Below, piece by piece: positions 15,726 to 23,595 of a stretch of 38,696 nt of DNA. The number at the start of each line of letters is the position of its first letter. Position 1 is the first letter of the stretch. A program made the translations under genes and the position numbers. A model generated the notes under the pieces. That model was not told the DNA's origin and did not search any database. It saw only the letters and a list, made by a program, of their open reading frames with translations. Origin of the DNA: Treponema sp. GTDB lineage: Bacteria > Spirochaetota > Spirochaetia > Treponematales > Breznakiellaceae. The stretch is taken from the NCBI GenBank assembly GCA_031258505.1, contig JAIRMT010000020.1, positions 1 to 38,696 of the forward strand, in the 5' to 3' direction.

Positions 15726-16351
15726 CAGAGACGCTCCTTTGTCTTGAGGTAAGTTTTCCTGATACTCTGGAACAAGGCAGTCGCATAGCCCAGCAATATG
15801 AGGGCGCCTGCTGAGGAGGAGACGACCTGTATGGGAATAATGAAATTCCAGTCATACCCCAGTTCGATGATGCCCCAGGTCCCGCCAGGCAAAGAAAGCG
15901 TCATGTAGCCGAAAGGTTCCCGGACAAGAGCAAAGGCCACAATAAGCACACCCAGACACAAGGCTTCAAATAGCGCTCTGACGCACACTTCCTTACGCAG
16001 CATCTTGTGGAAACTTTTCGGCAGATTTGATCCAACACAAACAACCGGTATCAGAATAATCAGGTACTGAATTCGCATGGCAAGCAGGGGGCTAAACAAG
16101 AAGAGCAGGAACAGAAAGAGACCTGCTATAAAACTGGTGAGGAACAGAGAAACAATGGTTTTCATCTTTTTGGGGAAAAACTTTTGGGTTATAAATGCCA
16201 GCGGTATAGACAGGCCATACACCCACACAAGCGCGCCGAGTGTGATGAGAGCAAACGCGAGCCGACTTGACGCCATGATCAAAAGGCCGAAACCAGCCAG
16301 CGTAACAAATGGTGAGTCGACTAGAAAATAGTATCGCAGATAAGGCCTCAT
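15725..16351 (-). CDS. rnfE: RnfE-like membrane subunit
   Basis: A 208-residue multipass protein in the rnfE position. The N-terminal pattern SPFVTLAGFGLL matches SALVQLLGLCPLL of RsxE with the ligand Cys replaced by Gly22. The later segment VREPFGYMTL matches LREIIGNGTL. Near the second ligand, where RsxE has VTNCIVVG, this protein has IPVVCVGS; one Cys (C105) is close, but the Asn-Cys context is lost. The start codon overlaps the rnfG stop as ATGA. It should pair with RnfA as a pseudo-symmetric membrane core, but the shared [2Fe-2S] cluster is unlikely to form normally. Confidence 0.75.
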   Translation of the reverse strand: MRPYLRYYFLVDSPFVTLAGFGLLIMASSRLAFALITLGALVWVYGLSIPLAFITQKFFPKKMKTIVSLFLTSFIAGLFLFLLFLFSPLLAMRIQYLIILIPVVCVGSNLPKSFHKMLRKEVCVRALFEALCLGVLIVAFALVREPFGYMTLSLPGGTWGIIELGYDWNFIIPIQVVSSSAGALILLGYATALFQSIRKTYLKTKERL

Positions 16352-16836
16352 GGCTCCTCCTCATTTTCAACTTCCAGCGGTTCTGCCATCAATTCTACCA
16401 CCGGTACCTGTTTTAGCGTCGGCAGAACGCTTTGCTCAATGCGCTGTTTATACACATTGATGATACCCTGACTAAAGCGCGTTGCCTCACGCGCATTGTG
16501 TTGTAGAAAAAAAAATTCAATGACCCTTCCTTCTGGAGAAACCCAGGCCAAGCAAGGCTGAAGTATCCCATGGTCCATAATGGAAAACACAAAAGCCCGA
16601 TTCTGGGACGATCCTTCATAGTACCAAAATCCGAGGGAGTTGTGCTTTGCTAGATTAGACGGAATACGCTCAAGTCGCCGTGTGTCTCCGACACTCTCCA
16701 GCGCGATATTCACGCTCCTGAGCAGGCGCGAGTAAGGCAGGCTTTGGGTGAAAAACCACAACGCCCCACTAAGAAGCATGATGAGCGCAATCCACGCGGC
16801 AAGGAGCGCGATATCCTTTGTTTTATCGTCGCTCAT
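16348..16836 (-). CDS. rnfG: RnfG-like protein, short and without flavin site
   Basis: A 162-residue protein with one N-terminal helix (about residues 8-30) and a periplasmic domain, which is the RnfG layout. Canonical RnfG is about 200 residues and ends with the HETPGLG segment and an S/T-G-A-T motif where ApbE attaches FMN covalently. Neither is present: the protein stops shortly after a helical segment (FSQGIINVYKQRIEQ) with an acidic tail. Identity rests largely on gene order between rnfD and rnfE and on topology. The start overlaps the rnfD stop as ATGA. It may be a structural remnant or have a different periplasmic role. Confidence 0.6.
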   Translation of the reverse strand: MSDDKTKDIALLAAWIALIMLLSGALWFFTQSLPYSRLLRSVNIALESVGDTRRLERIPSNLAKHNSLGFWYYEGSSQNRAFVFSIMDHGILQPCLAWVSPEGRVIEFFFLQHNAREATRFSQGIINVYKQRIEQSVLPTLKQVPVVELMAEPLEVENEEEP

Positions 16837-17807
16837 GCCATTCCCCTATAAAAAAGATGAGTCTCTATACGGCGTATCACGGGAACAAGCGCGTTCAGCA
16901 GGGCCACAGCAAAGAAAGCGCCATAAGGTTCCCCGCCGTGATACCGGAAAAGCCAGCTCAGGAAACCAGCCAGGATCGCCACAATGAGCGAACCGGCTCT
17001 GGATTTGGGGCTTGTGGCCGAGTCCGCCACAAGTAGAAACGCGGCTACAATGATACTGCCTGAAAAAAGTCCGAGGAACAGGTCGTTGCCAGATACCTTT
17101 ACCAGAAAAGCATAAAAGCAAAGGTAGGCCACTGGAATCCAGATGCGGCTTACCTGAAACGCGCCAAGGATGATGGTTCCCAGCAAAAAGGCAAAGAGGC
17201 CTCGGTCAATGATGAGGCCACTGCCTGAATACGCGAACAGTTCAATGTAGTTCTTGGGCAGTTCCACGCCAAAAACATGAAAAATCGAAGTATTAAGCGT
17301 GTCGCTTATCCATGAGCTTATGTTGTTCGCGCTGTTTGCGCCACCAATACTGGGCGGATTAACGTTGAGCGCTTCCTCAAACGCCGCTGGCCATGAGAAG
17401 CGAATAAAGAGCCAGCCGCCAAGCGCTGGATTGAGCCAGTTTGCCCCAAGACCGCCAAAACTGTACTTTACCACAAGCATAGTGAAGAATACACCCAAAG
17501 CCACATAGAGCGGGTTCAAGCAGTTGGGAAGAAGCAGGGTAAGGATAAAGGCTGAGGCAATGGCGCTTCCGTCTTTGGGCATGGCCTGTTTCTCGGTTCT
17601 GAAGTAAAACAAAAACTCGGCAAGCTCCGCCATGCTTACTGCGGCAAACGCTACTAATAAGGAAGAAAACGAATCACTCAATGAAGACTGTATGATTGTA
17701 ACAAAGGCGCAGAGGCTCACGAGCCACATTCGGAGTGCGCTTGGATTGGCGCGGTTTATCTGTGGTTTTAGCTGCAGGATAGTTTCTTTCTCAAGTTTAT
17801 CAAACAT
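16833..17807 (-). CDS. rnfD: RnfD-like membrane subunit without the covalent FMN motif
   Basis: About 324 residues from the ATG at 17807, which overlaps the rnfC stop (ATGTTTGATAA). It is an NqrB/RnfD-family protein with about nine to ten helices. Family segments are FGGLGANWLNPALGGWLFIRFSWP near the middle (in part) and the late VADSATSPKSRAG, matching the MATDPVTAP-like stretch. The covalent flavin site S/T-G-A-T after an Asp reads DTLNTSIF here, so no Thr is in place. The NPALGG loop, important for ion and quinone movement in the family, is retained. Membrane location and family are clear. Flavinylation is not expected. Confidence 0.8.
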   Translation of the reverse strand: MFDKLEKETILQLKPQINRANPSALRMWLVSLCAFVTIIQSSLSDSFSSLLVAFAAVSMAELAEFLFYFRTEKQAMPKDGSAIASAFILTLLLPNCLNPLYVALGVFFTMLVVKYSFGGLGANWLNPALGGWLFIRFSWPAAFEEALNVNPPSIGGANSANNISSWISDTLNTSIFHVFGVELPKNYIELFAYSGSGLIIDRGLFAFLLGTIILGAFQVSRIWIPVAYLCFYAFLVKVSGNDLFLGLFSGSIIVAAFLLVADSATSPKSRAGSLIVAILAGFLSWLFRYHGGEPYGAFFAVALLNALVPVIRRIETHLFYRGMA

Positions 17808-19296
17808 TCTTTTTACGCTCCAGAATCGCCGCGTTGGTAACAAGCGTACTCAAAGGCAGGCGTGAGGGACAAACCACATTACAGCATCCACATCCGTGGC
17901 ACTCAAACACCCACGGCGCTACTTGTACCCTCAACTCAATTCGTTTAAATAAAACTTCGGGATCAAGCCCGACCGGACACACGAGCCGACACTCCCCACA
18001 GCCAATACAGCTCCGCGTAACCTTGCCTCCAACCTGCTTTGATAAAAGCGCGAACAGGGCATAGGTTGTTTTGCCAATCGGCTCATCAAGGTTGGCGATA
18101 CGGCGGCCTGAGAGCGGGGAACCTTCGGCGATACGGCTTGGTTCACGGACAAAACCGCCACATTCATTGAACGCTTCCCGAATACGCTTCCCAATCCGCA
18201 CCCGCAATACCTGTGGTTTCCTGACCGCTGAACCGCCCACCGCAACAAAGCGTTCCAAAAGAGGTTTCTTTAAAACAACCGCATCCCGGACTGCAGCCAG
18301 AGTCGCAGGGCCTTGTATGAACAGGCGTCCCAACTTCACGTTTTCCTGTCCTTCATAGATGCGCAGGGCAAGCTCCAGTTCCCGATGATTTCCCTGGGGA
18401 TAACGATAGCCGACTGAAACATGGGCCGAGGGAATCTGGTACTTCGCGGATTCGGCAATGAGCCGCTCTCCCAGGGACTGCTCACGCGATGAAACCGCAT
18501 AGACAATTTGTTCAGCCCCACACATCTTACTGATAATAGCGCTTCCCTCAACTACAGATTCAAGGTATTCCTGACAAAGTACATAATCAGCCACACGCCA
18601 CGGGTCGTCAAACACACAGGAAACCACAAGACTAAGCGGTTTTGGTCCATTATCAAACTCCATAAGCGTTTCCACGACCGGTTTACCAGAGCCTTCCATT
18701 TCCACAACGCCACAGTCCCTGACCCGTTTTCTCAATTCAGCGGACGTAAGATAGTTCCATGGCAGGGGCGCTTCCTGTTTGCCCGATCGTTCAAAGTTTC
18801 CGCCCAAGCGTATAACCACACCTTCGTTCATGACGCCTTCCGCCATTTCCCACGAAACCAGCCGAACCACGGTACCCGGAACTGATGCGTGGATATTCGC
18901 CGCACCCGCTTCCTCGCCCTTGCCCACGAGCATTCCCTCACGAACCGTATCGCCAAGTTCGACAAGTCGTCTTGTCTTTACCCCGTTGTTCTGCGTCAGT
19001 GGTATCACCGACAGCACGGGTAAGAATGAATCAATATAGCCGCTACCGTTCGCTGGTTTAAGCATTGGCTGGGTCTCTGTTTGGGAAACCGGATCGCGCT
19101 GGACGACTGCCGACGCTTTGAACACGTTAAGTCCTTTACGCGCGATGCTTATAAGTGGATGTTCAGACTTCCAGATGTTCCTGAAAAATGCCAGAACGCT
19201 CCATCTCCACGAGCCGTCATGAAATGTGGAGATGGGAGTAACCGTGCTATCTTCAAACAAAATTCCCCCACGGGGAAATGAATACACTTTCTTCAA
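17800..19296 (-). CDS. rnfC: RnfC-like iron-sulfur subunit with degenerate flavin/NADH site
   Basis: A 498-residue RnfC homologue. Two ferredoxin-type cluster motifs are intact near the C-terminus: CIGCGECRLVCP (about 428-440) and CHGCGCCNVVCP (about 464-476). The domain order matches RnfC: a biotinyl-like front part with VPGTVVRLV, a Rossmann part, a SLBB-like part and the clusters. The glycine-rich FMN/NADH loop, usually GLGGAGFPT, reads EMEGSGKPV, and NAAECEPY reads SCVFDDPW. These changes argue against normal NADH oxidation. The start is TTG at 19296, supported by GATAGAGG upstream. It leads a five-gene rnf operon with no rnfB. The electron donor is unclear. Confidence 0.82.
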   Translation of the reverse strand: MKKVYSFPRGGILFEDSTVTPISTFHDGSWRWSVLAFFRNIWKSEHPLISIARKGLNVFKASAVVQRDPVSQTETQPMLKPANGSGYIDSFLPVLSVIPLTQNNGVKTRRLVELGDTVREGMLVGKGEEAGAANIHASVPGTVVRLVSWEMAEGVMNEGVVIRLGGNFERSGKQEAPLPWNYLTSAELRKRVRDCGVVEMEGSGKPVVETLMEFDNGPKPLSLVVSCVFDDPWRVADYVLCQEYLESVVEGSAIISKMCGAEQIVYAVSSREQSLGERLIAESAKYQIPSAHVSVGYRYPQGNHRELELALRIYEGQENVKLGRLFIQGPATLAAVRDAVVLKKPLLERFVAVGGSAVRKPQVLRVRIGKRIREAFNECGGFVREPSRIAEGSPLSGRRIANLDEPIGKTTYALFALLSKQVGGKVTRSCIGCGECRLVCPVGLDPEVLFKRIELRVQVAPWVFECHGCGCCNVVCPSRLPLSTLVTNAAILERKKNV

Positions 19297-19312
19297 AAGC
19301 CTCTATCTCCTC

Positions 19313-19347
19313 AAAACCTCGCTGGGGTTTTCAAAACCCTATTGAGG
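19313..19347 (-). terminator. Hairpin between the membrane-protein gene and rnfC
   Basis: On the minus strand CCTC-AATA-GGGTTTT-G-AAAACCC-CAGC-GAGG forms a long interrupted stem, followed by TTTT. It lies after the stop of the gene at 19365-20441 and just before the rnfC ribosome site. It could terminate that transcript or attenuate the rnf operon. Confidence 0.55.
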
Positions 19348-19364
19348 CTTCTGTAAGGTTGTCT

Positions 19365-20441
19365 TTAGTAATCCCCAAACCGGGATTCTGAGAACCGTAC
19401 CGTCTTTGTATAATCCACGAAATTCGCTAGAAAGTCCATGAGTTTTTTTAACGGAAACAACGCTTCTGTTGAAAAAACCACTTCTGGTAAAAGCGCCGCA
19501 GACAGTTCCCGCGTACCGGCGATAAGGCCGTCCGTTCCTATATCATAACGCAGATAAGGATTTTCATTAAGTACCCTACTTCCCAACGGGCGCAGGCTAA
19601 ACGATGTCTGAAACGCAATATGCGCCTCATACTCAGCGACGTCAATAAGGCTAGTGGCAAGCTCGCTTGACGGCGCGTGATAGAGCCTGAGCCGTTCCGC
19701 AAGCAAAGGCAGGGAATGTGCCGTCAGAGCGACCGCAATGGCGAACAGGACAATGGCGCCGGCCACGACGAGGCGCTGCGGCATCCGCTTCCCATGTGCA
19801 GAAACTGCGAGCCGCCTGATAACGCATAAGGCAAAGCGCCAGAGCAGAAACGCCAAAACACACGCCGCATCAGCAAAAGCAATATACAGGTAGCGCGGTT
19901 CACGGTCATAACCCAGCCATTCGATTGAAAAGGGAATACCATTCAGTCCCTTTGCAATGGCAGCTTCCAGGTTTGCATTACCGCTCCTTGTTCTCTGTAC
20001 CCAGACCGTATTGAGTTCCTCCAATAATGATGGCCGCATAAAGGGGATAAAAAAGAGACGCTGGCCATTACGAACAAAGAACGAATGAAGCCTCGCTGCA
20101 TAGCCATCATCACGGGGGTCAGGCTGCAGGGCTGAGGCCGCAAGGCGCTCCTGATACTCGTCAAGCGAAAGAGTGAGAATTGTGTCAAAATCGTTCAAAA
20201 ATACCCATTGGGTTGACTCGGATACAAAGTCGATTGAGATATAGTTATTGATTGACGCGGCTAGACGCTCGCTAATCTCGCGGTCAGGCAAAGCGGCATC
20301 CACGCGGAGAACCGCGTAGCCTTCGGCGGCTTCGTCAGGCAGGAGCGTGATGACCAGCAAAAACACGCCGCCGCCCGCAATGCACGCGCCCAGAGTTGTC
20401 GCCAGCATGAGCAACCCAGCCTTGAGCCTAGAGGTTGGCAT
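19365..20441 (-). CDS. Three-helix membrane protein of unknown function
   Basis: About 358 residues from the ATG at 20441, which overlaps the upstream PAP2 gene by 14 bp. An upstream TTG at 20489 would give 374 residues, but neither start has a clear ribosome site. One helix lies near the N-terminus (LLMLATTLGACIAGGGVFLLVITLL, about residues 10-35). A periplasmic domain of about 140 residues with VLRVDAALPDREISERLAASIN follows, then two helices (about 190-215 and 230-255) and a second exported domain. No family was recognised. It is translationally coupled to the divergent PAP2 protein, so the two may act together in the envelope. It may be spirochaete-specific. Confidence 0.65.
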   Translation of the reverse strand: MPTSRLKAGLLMLATTLGACIAGGGVFLLVITLLPDEAAEGYAVLRVDAALPDREISERLAASINNYISIDFVSESTQWVFLNDFDTILTLSLDEYQERLAASALQPDPRDDGYAARLHSFFVRNGQRLFFIPFMRPSLLEELNTVWVQRTRSGNANLEAAIAKGLNGIPFSIEWLGYDREPRYLYIAFADAACVLAFLLWRFALCVIRRLAVSAHGKRMPQRLVVAGAIVLFAIAVALTAHSLPLLAERLRLYHAPSSELATSLIDVAEYEAHIAFQTSFSLRPLGSRVLNENPYLRYDIGTDGLIAGTRELSAALLPEVVFSTEALFPLKKLMDFLANFVDYTKTVRFSESRFGDY

Positions 20442-20904
20442 ACGCTGCGGCGATAAACACCCCCAGAAGCGCTCCAACAGCCACTTCAAGCGGTGTATGT
20501 CCGTTCACTTCCTTTACTGGATGGTATTCAACCGCAAGTTTCTGCTCCACGCTGTGTCCCAGCATATTAAGCACCTTTGCCTGAAGGCCAGAGGAACGCC
20601 GCACACCCAGCGCGTCCCTCATCACGACAAGGGCAAGCCAGAACGAAACCATAAACAGATTCGAGCCTATGCCTTCGATGAAGGCCACAGAGGTCGTCAT
20701 GGCGGAAACCAGCGCCGCGTGGCTTGAAGGCATCCCACCAGTACGCCAAACGCTAATCTCCAGCAGCTCGTGGAAGGTTTTTTTACGACGGGAAAGGAGT
20801 ACGATTGCTGTTTTAATGAGTTGCGCCATGAACCAACTTGAAACAGCCGATAGAAAAATGGGATTTTCAAAGAAGCTCTTTAGACCCATACTACGCATTA
20901 CCAT
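20428..20904 (-). CDS. Divergent PAP2-family membrane protein
   Basis: A 158-residue protein of the divergent PAP2 family (formerly DUF212). The landmarks are the GGMPSSHAA motif, which holds the catalytic-like His of acid phosphatases, the NGHTPLEV motif near residue 135 and an RDALGVRR-like segment (VVMRDALGVRRSSGLQA). Four or so short helices are evident. Homologues in bacteria and plants are thought to be lipid-phosphatase-related, but activity is not established. GGAAAG lies upstream of the ATG at 20904. It is divergent from the ABC operon at 21140 and overlaps the next gene. Confidence 0.88.
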   Translation of the reverse strand: MVMRSMGLKSFFENPIFLSAVSSWFMAQLIKTAIVLLSRRKKTFHELLEISVWRTGGMPSSHAALVSAMTTSVAFIEGIGSNLFMVSFWLALVVMRDALGVRRSSGLQAKVLNMLGHSVEQKLAVEYHPVKEVNGHTPLEVAVGALLGVFIAAAYANL

Positions 20905-21046
20905 TACTTAACTTTCCTTCATGAGAAATTTTTTGTCAAGACATTCCATTCTGTACGCCATAGCCCGTAACACTTTGGGCACTGAGCGCGGCAGGTTCGC
21001 TACTCATGCTGAACTATAAAAATCATAAAAATTCTCTAAAAACTTC

Positions 21047-21096
21047 TTGACAGATTGTACTAGTTCTTTTATCTTTGAACTATAATACTAGTACAA
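21047..21096 (+). promoter_or_regulatory. Promoter region with nested inverted repeat (operator-like)
   Basis: A perfect 10-bp inverted repeat, TTGTACTAGT (21055-21064) and ACTAGTACAA (21087-21096), encloses a second one, TAGTTC (21061-21066) and GAACTA (21077-21082). TATAAT at 21081-21086 lies between the inner and outer right arms. TTGACA is at 21047-21052; its distance to TATAAT (28 nt) is too long, but TATCTT at 21070-21075 is 17 nt away. The geometry fits a repressor operator covering the promoter of the ABC operon. No regulator gene is adjacent. Confidence 0.6.
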
Positions 21097-21139
21097 CATT
21101 GCAAAAGAGCGTGTAAGTGCTTAATTATGGAGGATAGAT

Positions 21140-21823
21140 ATGACAGTAGTAAAAGCTGTTAATGTAAAGAAGGATTACGGGCTGAACGGTACAACAGTAC
21201 ACGCTCTGCGGGGCATAAGCCTGAGTTTCGATGGCGGCGAGTTTGCCGCTATCGCGGGACCGTCGGGAAGCGGGAAGTCCACCTTTCTGCACCTCGCTGG
21301 TTGTCTCGATACCCTCACGTCAGGGTCGTTCAGCATCGCGGGAACTAATGTAGCGACACTTACCAAGCGCCAACTCGCGCTACTACGGCGCAACAGCATC
21401 GGCTTCATCTTTCAGGCGTATAACCTGATTCCCGTGCTGACTGTGCTGGAAAACGTGTCGTTTCCCCTCACTCTGCTGGGACTTGGCAGAAAAGAAGTGC
21501 GGGAACGGTCTCTTGAGGCGCTGGAAAGCGTGGGTCTAAGCGGCATGGAAAACCGGCGTCCCAAGGAAATGTCCGGCGGTCAGCAGCAGCGCGTAGCCAT
21601 TGCCAGAGCCTTAGTAAAGAAACCCAGCCTTATCCTCGCGGATGAGCCAACTGCAAACCTCGATTCTAAAATCGGCAAGGAAATCCTAGAACTCATGGTC
21701 AAACTCAACAAGAGCGAAGGCGCCACATTCATCTTCTCCACCCACGACGCTATGGTTATGGACTTTGCCCGCAGAATCGTACTGCTGCGCGACGGGCAGG
21801 TTGAACAGGAGGTAGTTAAATGA
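21140..21823 (+). CDS. LolD/MacB-type ABC ATPase
   Basis: A 227-residue ATP-binding protein. Walker A is GPSGSGKST, the Q-loop FIFQAYNLIPVLTVLENV is typical of the MacB/LolD group, the signature is MSGGQQQRVAIARAL, Walker B is LILADEPTANLD and the H-switch is in FSTHDAMV. These ATPases drive FtsX-type permeases that extrude substrates from the outer leaflet of the inner membrane, such as lipoproteins, rather than transporting through a channel. GGAGG lies 8 nt before the ATG. Its stop overlaps the permease start (ATGA). With two permeases and a LolA-like protein downstream it resembles a LolCDE-LolA system. Confidence 0.93.
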   Translation: MTVVKAVNVKKDYGLNGTTVHALRGISLSFDGGEFAAIAGPSGSGKSTFLHLAGCLDTLTSGSFSIAGTNVATLTKRQLALLRRNSIGFIFQAYNLIPVLTVLENVSFPLTLLGLGRKEVRERSLEALESVGLSGMENRRPKEMSGGQQQRVAIARALVKKPSLILADEPTANLDSKIGKEILELMVKLNKSEGATFIFSTHDAMVMDFARRIVLLRDGQVEQEVVK

Positions 21824-23547
21824 AGGGATTTGTTGAACTCAAGCGTATAGCGCTGCGGAACCTTGGACGGCATAAGGTGAAAACCTTCCTCACCTGCGCG
21901 GCCATTATGGTGAGCGTGGCGGTCTATATCTGGATGGACAGTTGGCTCGGCGGCGTCTCCATGGAGTCTCGGCGGAACATCATTAACTACGAAATAGGCG
22001 CAGCAAAACTGCAAACCAAACTTTACTTCGACAAGCACGACGAAATGCCTTCCTACGAGAACTTCGCCGGATGGGAACCCTATGCCGCTATTCTGGACGC
22101 CGCAGGTTACAATGTGGCGCCTCGTTATGCCTTCTCTGGCACCATGTATTCCACAACCGGTTCCGCGCCGCTCGTGGTCAATGCTGTTGACCCTGTTGCT
22201 GAAGCAAAAACATTGTCCTATACCGCCTATGTCGAATTAGGCCGCTACATCCACAGCGGCGAATTCGGCATTGCCCTAGGAGCGCAGACCGCAGACAAGC
22301 TCAAGGTGGGCATCCCAACCCGGCCAACGATTCAGGAACTTGACGACCTAATCGCTATGGCAGCGCAGAACAGTGCGGACGAGACATTCATCCGTTCCTG
22401 CTACCAACAGGTAGAAGTCAAAGCGCAGTTTGGAGAAACCCAAGACTATGCGGAAGACCGGGCAAAGAACAGAATGGCCTTGAAGCGGGATATTTCCAAA
22501 GCTGACGCGGATAAGCTCTGGGCACTGTTTGACGCCACAGGCCGTAACGACGTCCGTATCTCTACAGTCATTGACTACAAGCTGGCGCCAGAACAGATAA
22601 GCAAGGACAAATGGAACGTGGAGCTCTGGCCCCTACTCACCTCAGCGGAACAGCAGCTTGTGGGCGCGGTCTACCAATTCGACGAGCCAACCAGCTCCTA
22701 TCTGCTGACCGAACAGGATGAGGCAAAGCAGAATACCGCGCTTCAGGCCATGATTCGCGTGGACTTTTCCGGCGCAGTGCGCCATGTGAACCAGGTAATC
22801 AACGCCAAAGTGGTAGGAATGATCAATTCCCCTGATCCGGTCAACAACTTCAACACCGCTTATATGCCTCTGGACGTCTTGCAGGACGAGGCAGGGATGA
22901 TGCTCCAAGGCCATGTAACCGAACTGCTGATTCGGGACAAGACTTTGGGACCCGCTGACATGACCAGTAAAATCGAAACCGCCGATGCTATACGCGCCGC
23001 ACTGAATGTCGGACTTGCAGATCAGGGAAAGCAGCTACCCGAAGAACTGGATGTCCGTTCATGGATGGATTACGTGTCTGATTACCTGAATTATGAAGGC
23101 ATGGAAAACGGGTCAAGCAAGATTGTCTCCATCCTCCTCTTCTTCCTTGCCCTCATCAGTATCTCCAACACCATACTGCTTGCCATTCTGGAGCGCACTA
23201 AGGAGACCGGCATGATGCGGGCGCTGGGCATGACTGACGGCCAGATGGTTTTTGTCTATATGATGGAAGCGGCAGCTCTGGGGCTTATCGGCTCTATCTT
23301 GGGCATCATCGTAGGCTGCATCCTCAATATCCCTATGGTTAATACAGGAGTTGACTTCTCGGAAATGATGGAACAAATGGGCGGCAATATGGGATACCGG
23401 GTCGCCGGTAACTTCCGGGGTATGTGGCGGCCAGGAACCATCATCGGAAGCGGCATTGTGGCAACCCTCTTGTCGTCCCTTATGGCTGTGGTTCCCACAC
23501 GCCGGGCCACGAAAATGGCCATCACCGAAAGTCTTAGGTTTGAATAA
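21820..23547 (+). CDS. FtsX/MacB-family ABC permease 1 (LolC/E-like)
   Basis: A 575-residue permease. An N-terminal helix (about residues 20-40) is followed by a large periplasmic domain of about 380 residues, then three C-terminal helices in an FtsX domain (about 430-560) with ISNTILLAILERTKETGMMRALGMTDGQ, the coupling-helix segment typical of this superfamily. The periplasmic domain is longer than in E. coli LolC. AGGAGG is 8 nt upstream of the ATG, overlapping the ATPase stop. It probably forms a heterodimer with permease 2 and acts as a mechanotransmission complex for envelope lipid or lipoprotein release. Substrate inferred from context. Confidence 0.9.
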   Translation: MKGFVELKRIALRNLGRHKVKTFLTCAAIMVSVAVYIWMDSWLGGVSMESRRNIINYEIGAAKLQTKLYFDKHDEMPSYENFAGWEPYAAILDAAGYNVAPRYAFSGTMYSTTGSAPLVVNAVDPVAEAKTLSYTAYVELGRYIHSGEFGIALGAQTADKLKVGIPTRPTIQELDDLIAMAAQNSADETFIRSCYQQVEVKAQFGETQDYAEDRAKNRMALKRDISKADADKLWALFDATGRNDVRISTVIDYKLAPEQISKDKWNVELWPLLTSAEQQLVGAVYQFDEPTSSYLLTEQDEAKQNTALQAMIRVDFSGAVRHVNQVINAKVVGMINSPDPVNNFNTAYMPLDVLQDEAGMMLQGHVTELLIRDKTLGPADMTSKIETADAIRAALNVGLADQGKQLPEELDVRSWMDYVSDYLNYEGMENGSSKIVSILLFFLALISISNTILLAILERTKETGMMRALGMTDGQMVFVYMMEAAALGLIGSILGIIVGCILNIPMVNTGVDFSEMMEQMGGNMGYRVAGNFRGMWRPGTIIGSGIVATLLSSLMAVVPTRRATKMAITESLRFE

Positions 23548-23595
23548 GAAATCAATTTATGGTGCGGCAATAACGCCCATGAAAAGGAGTTAATT

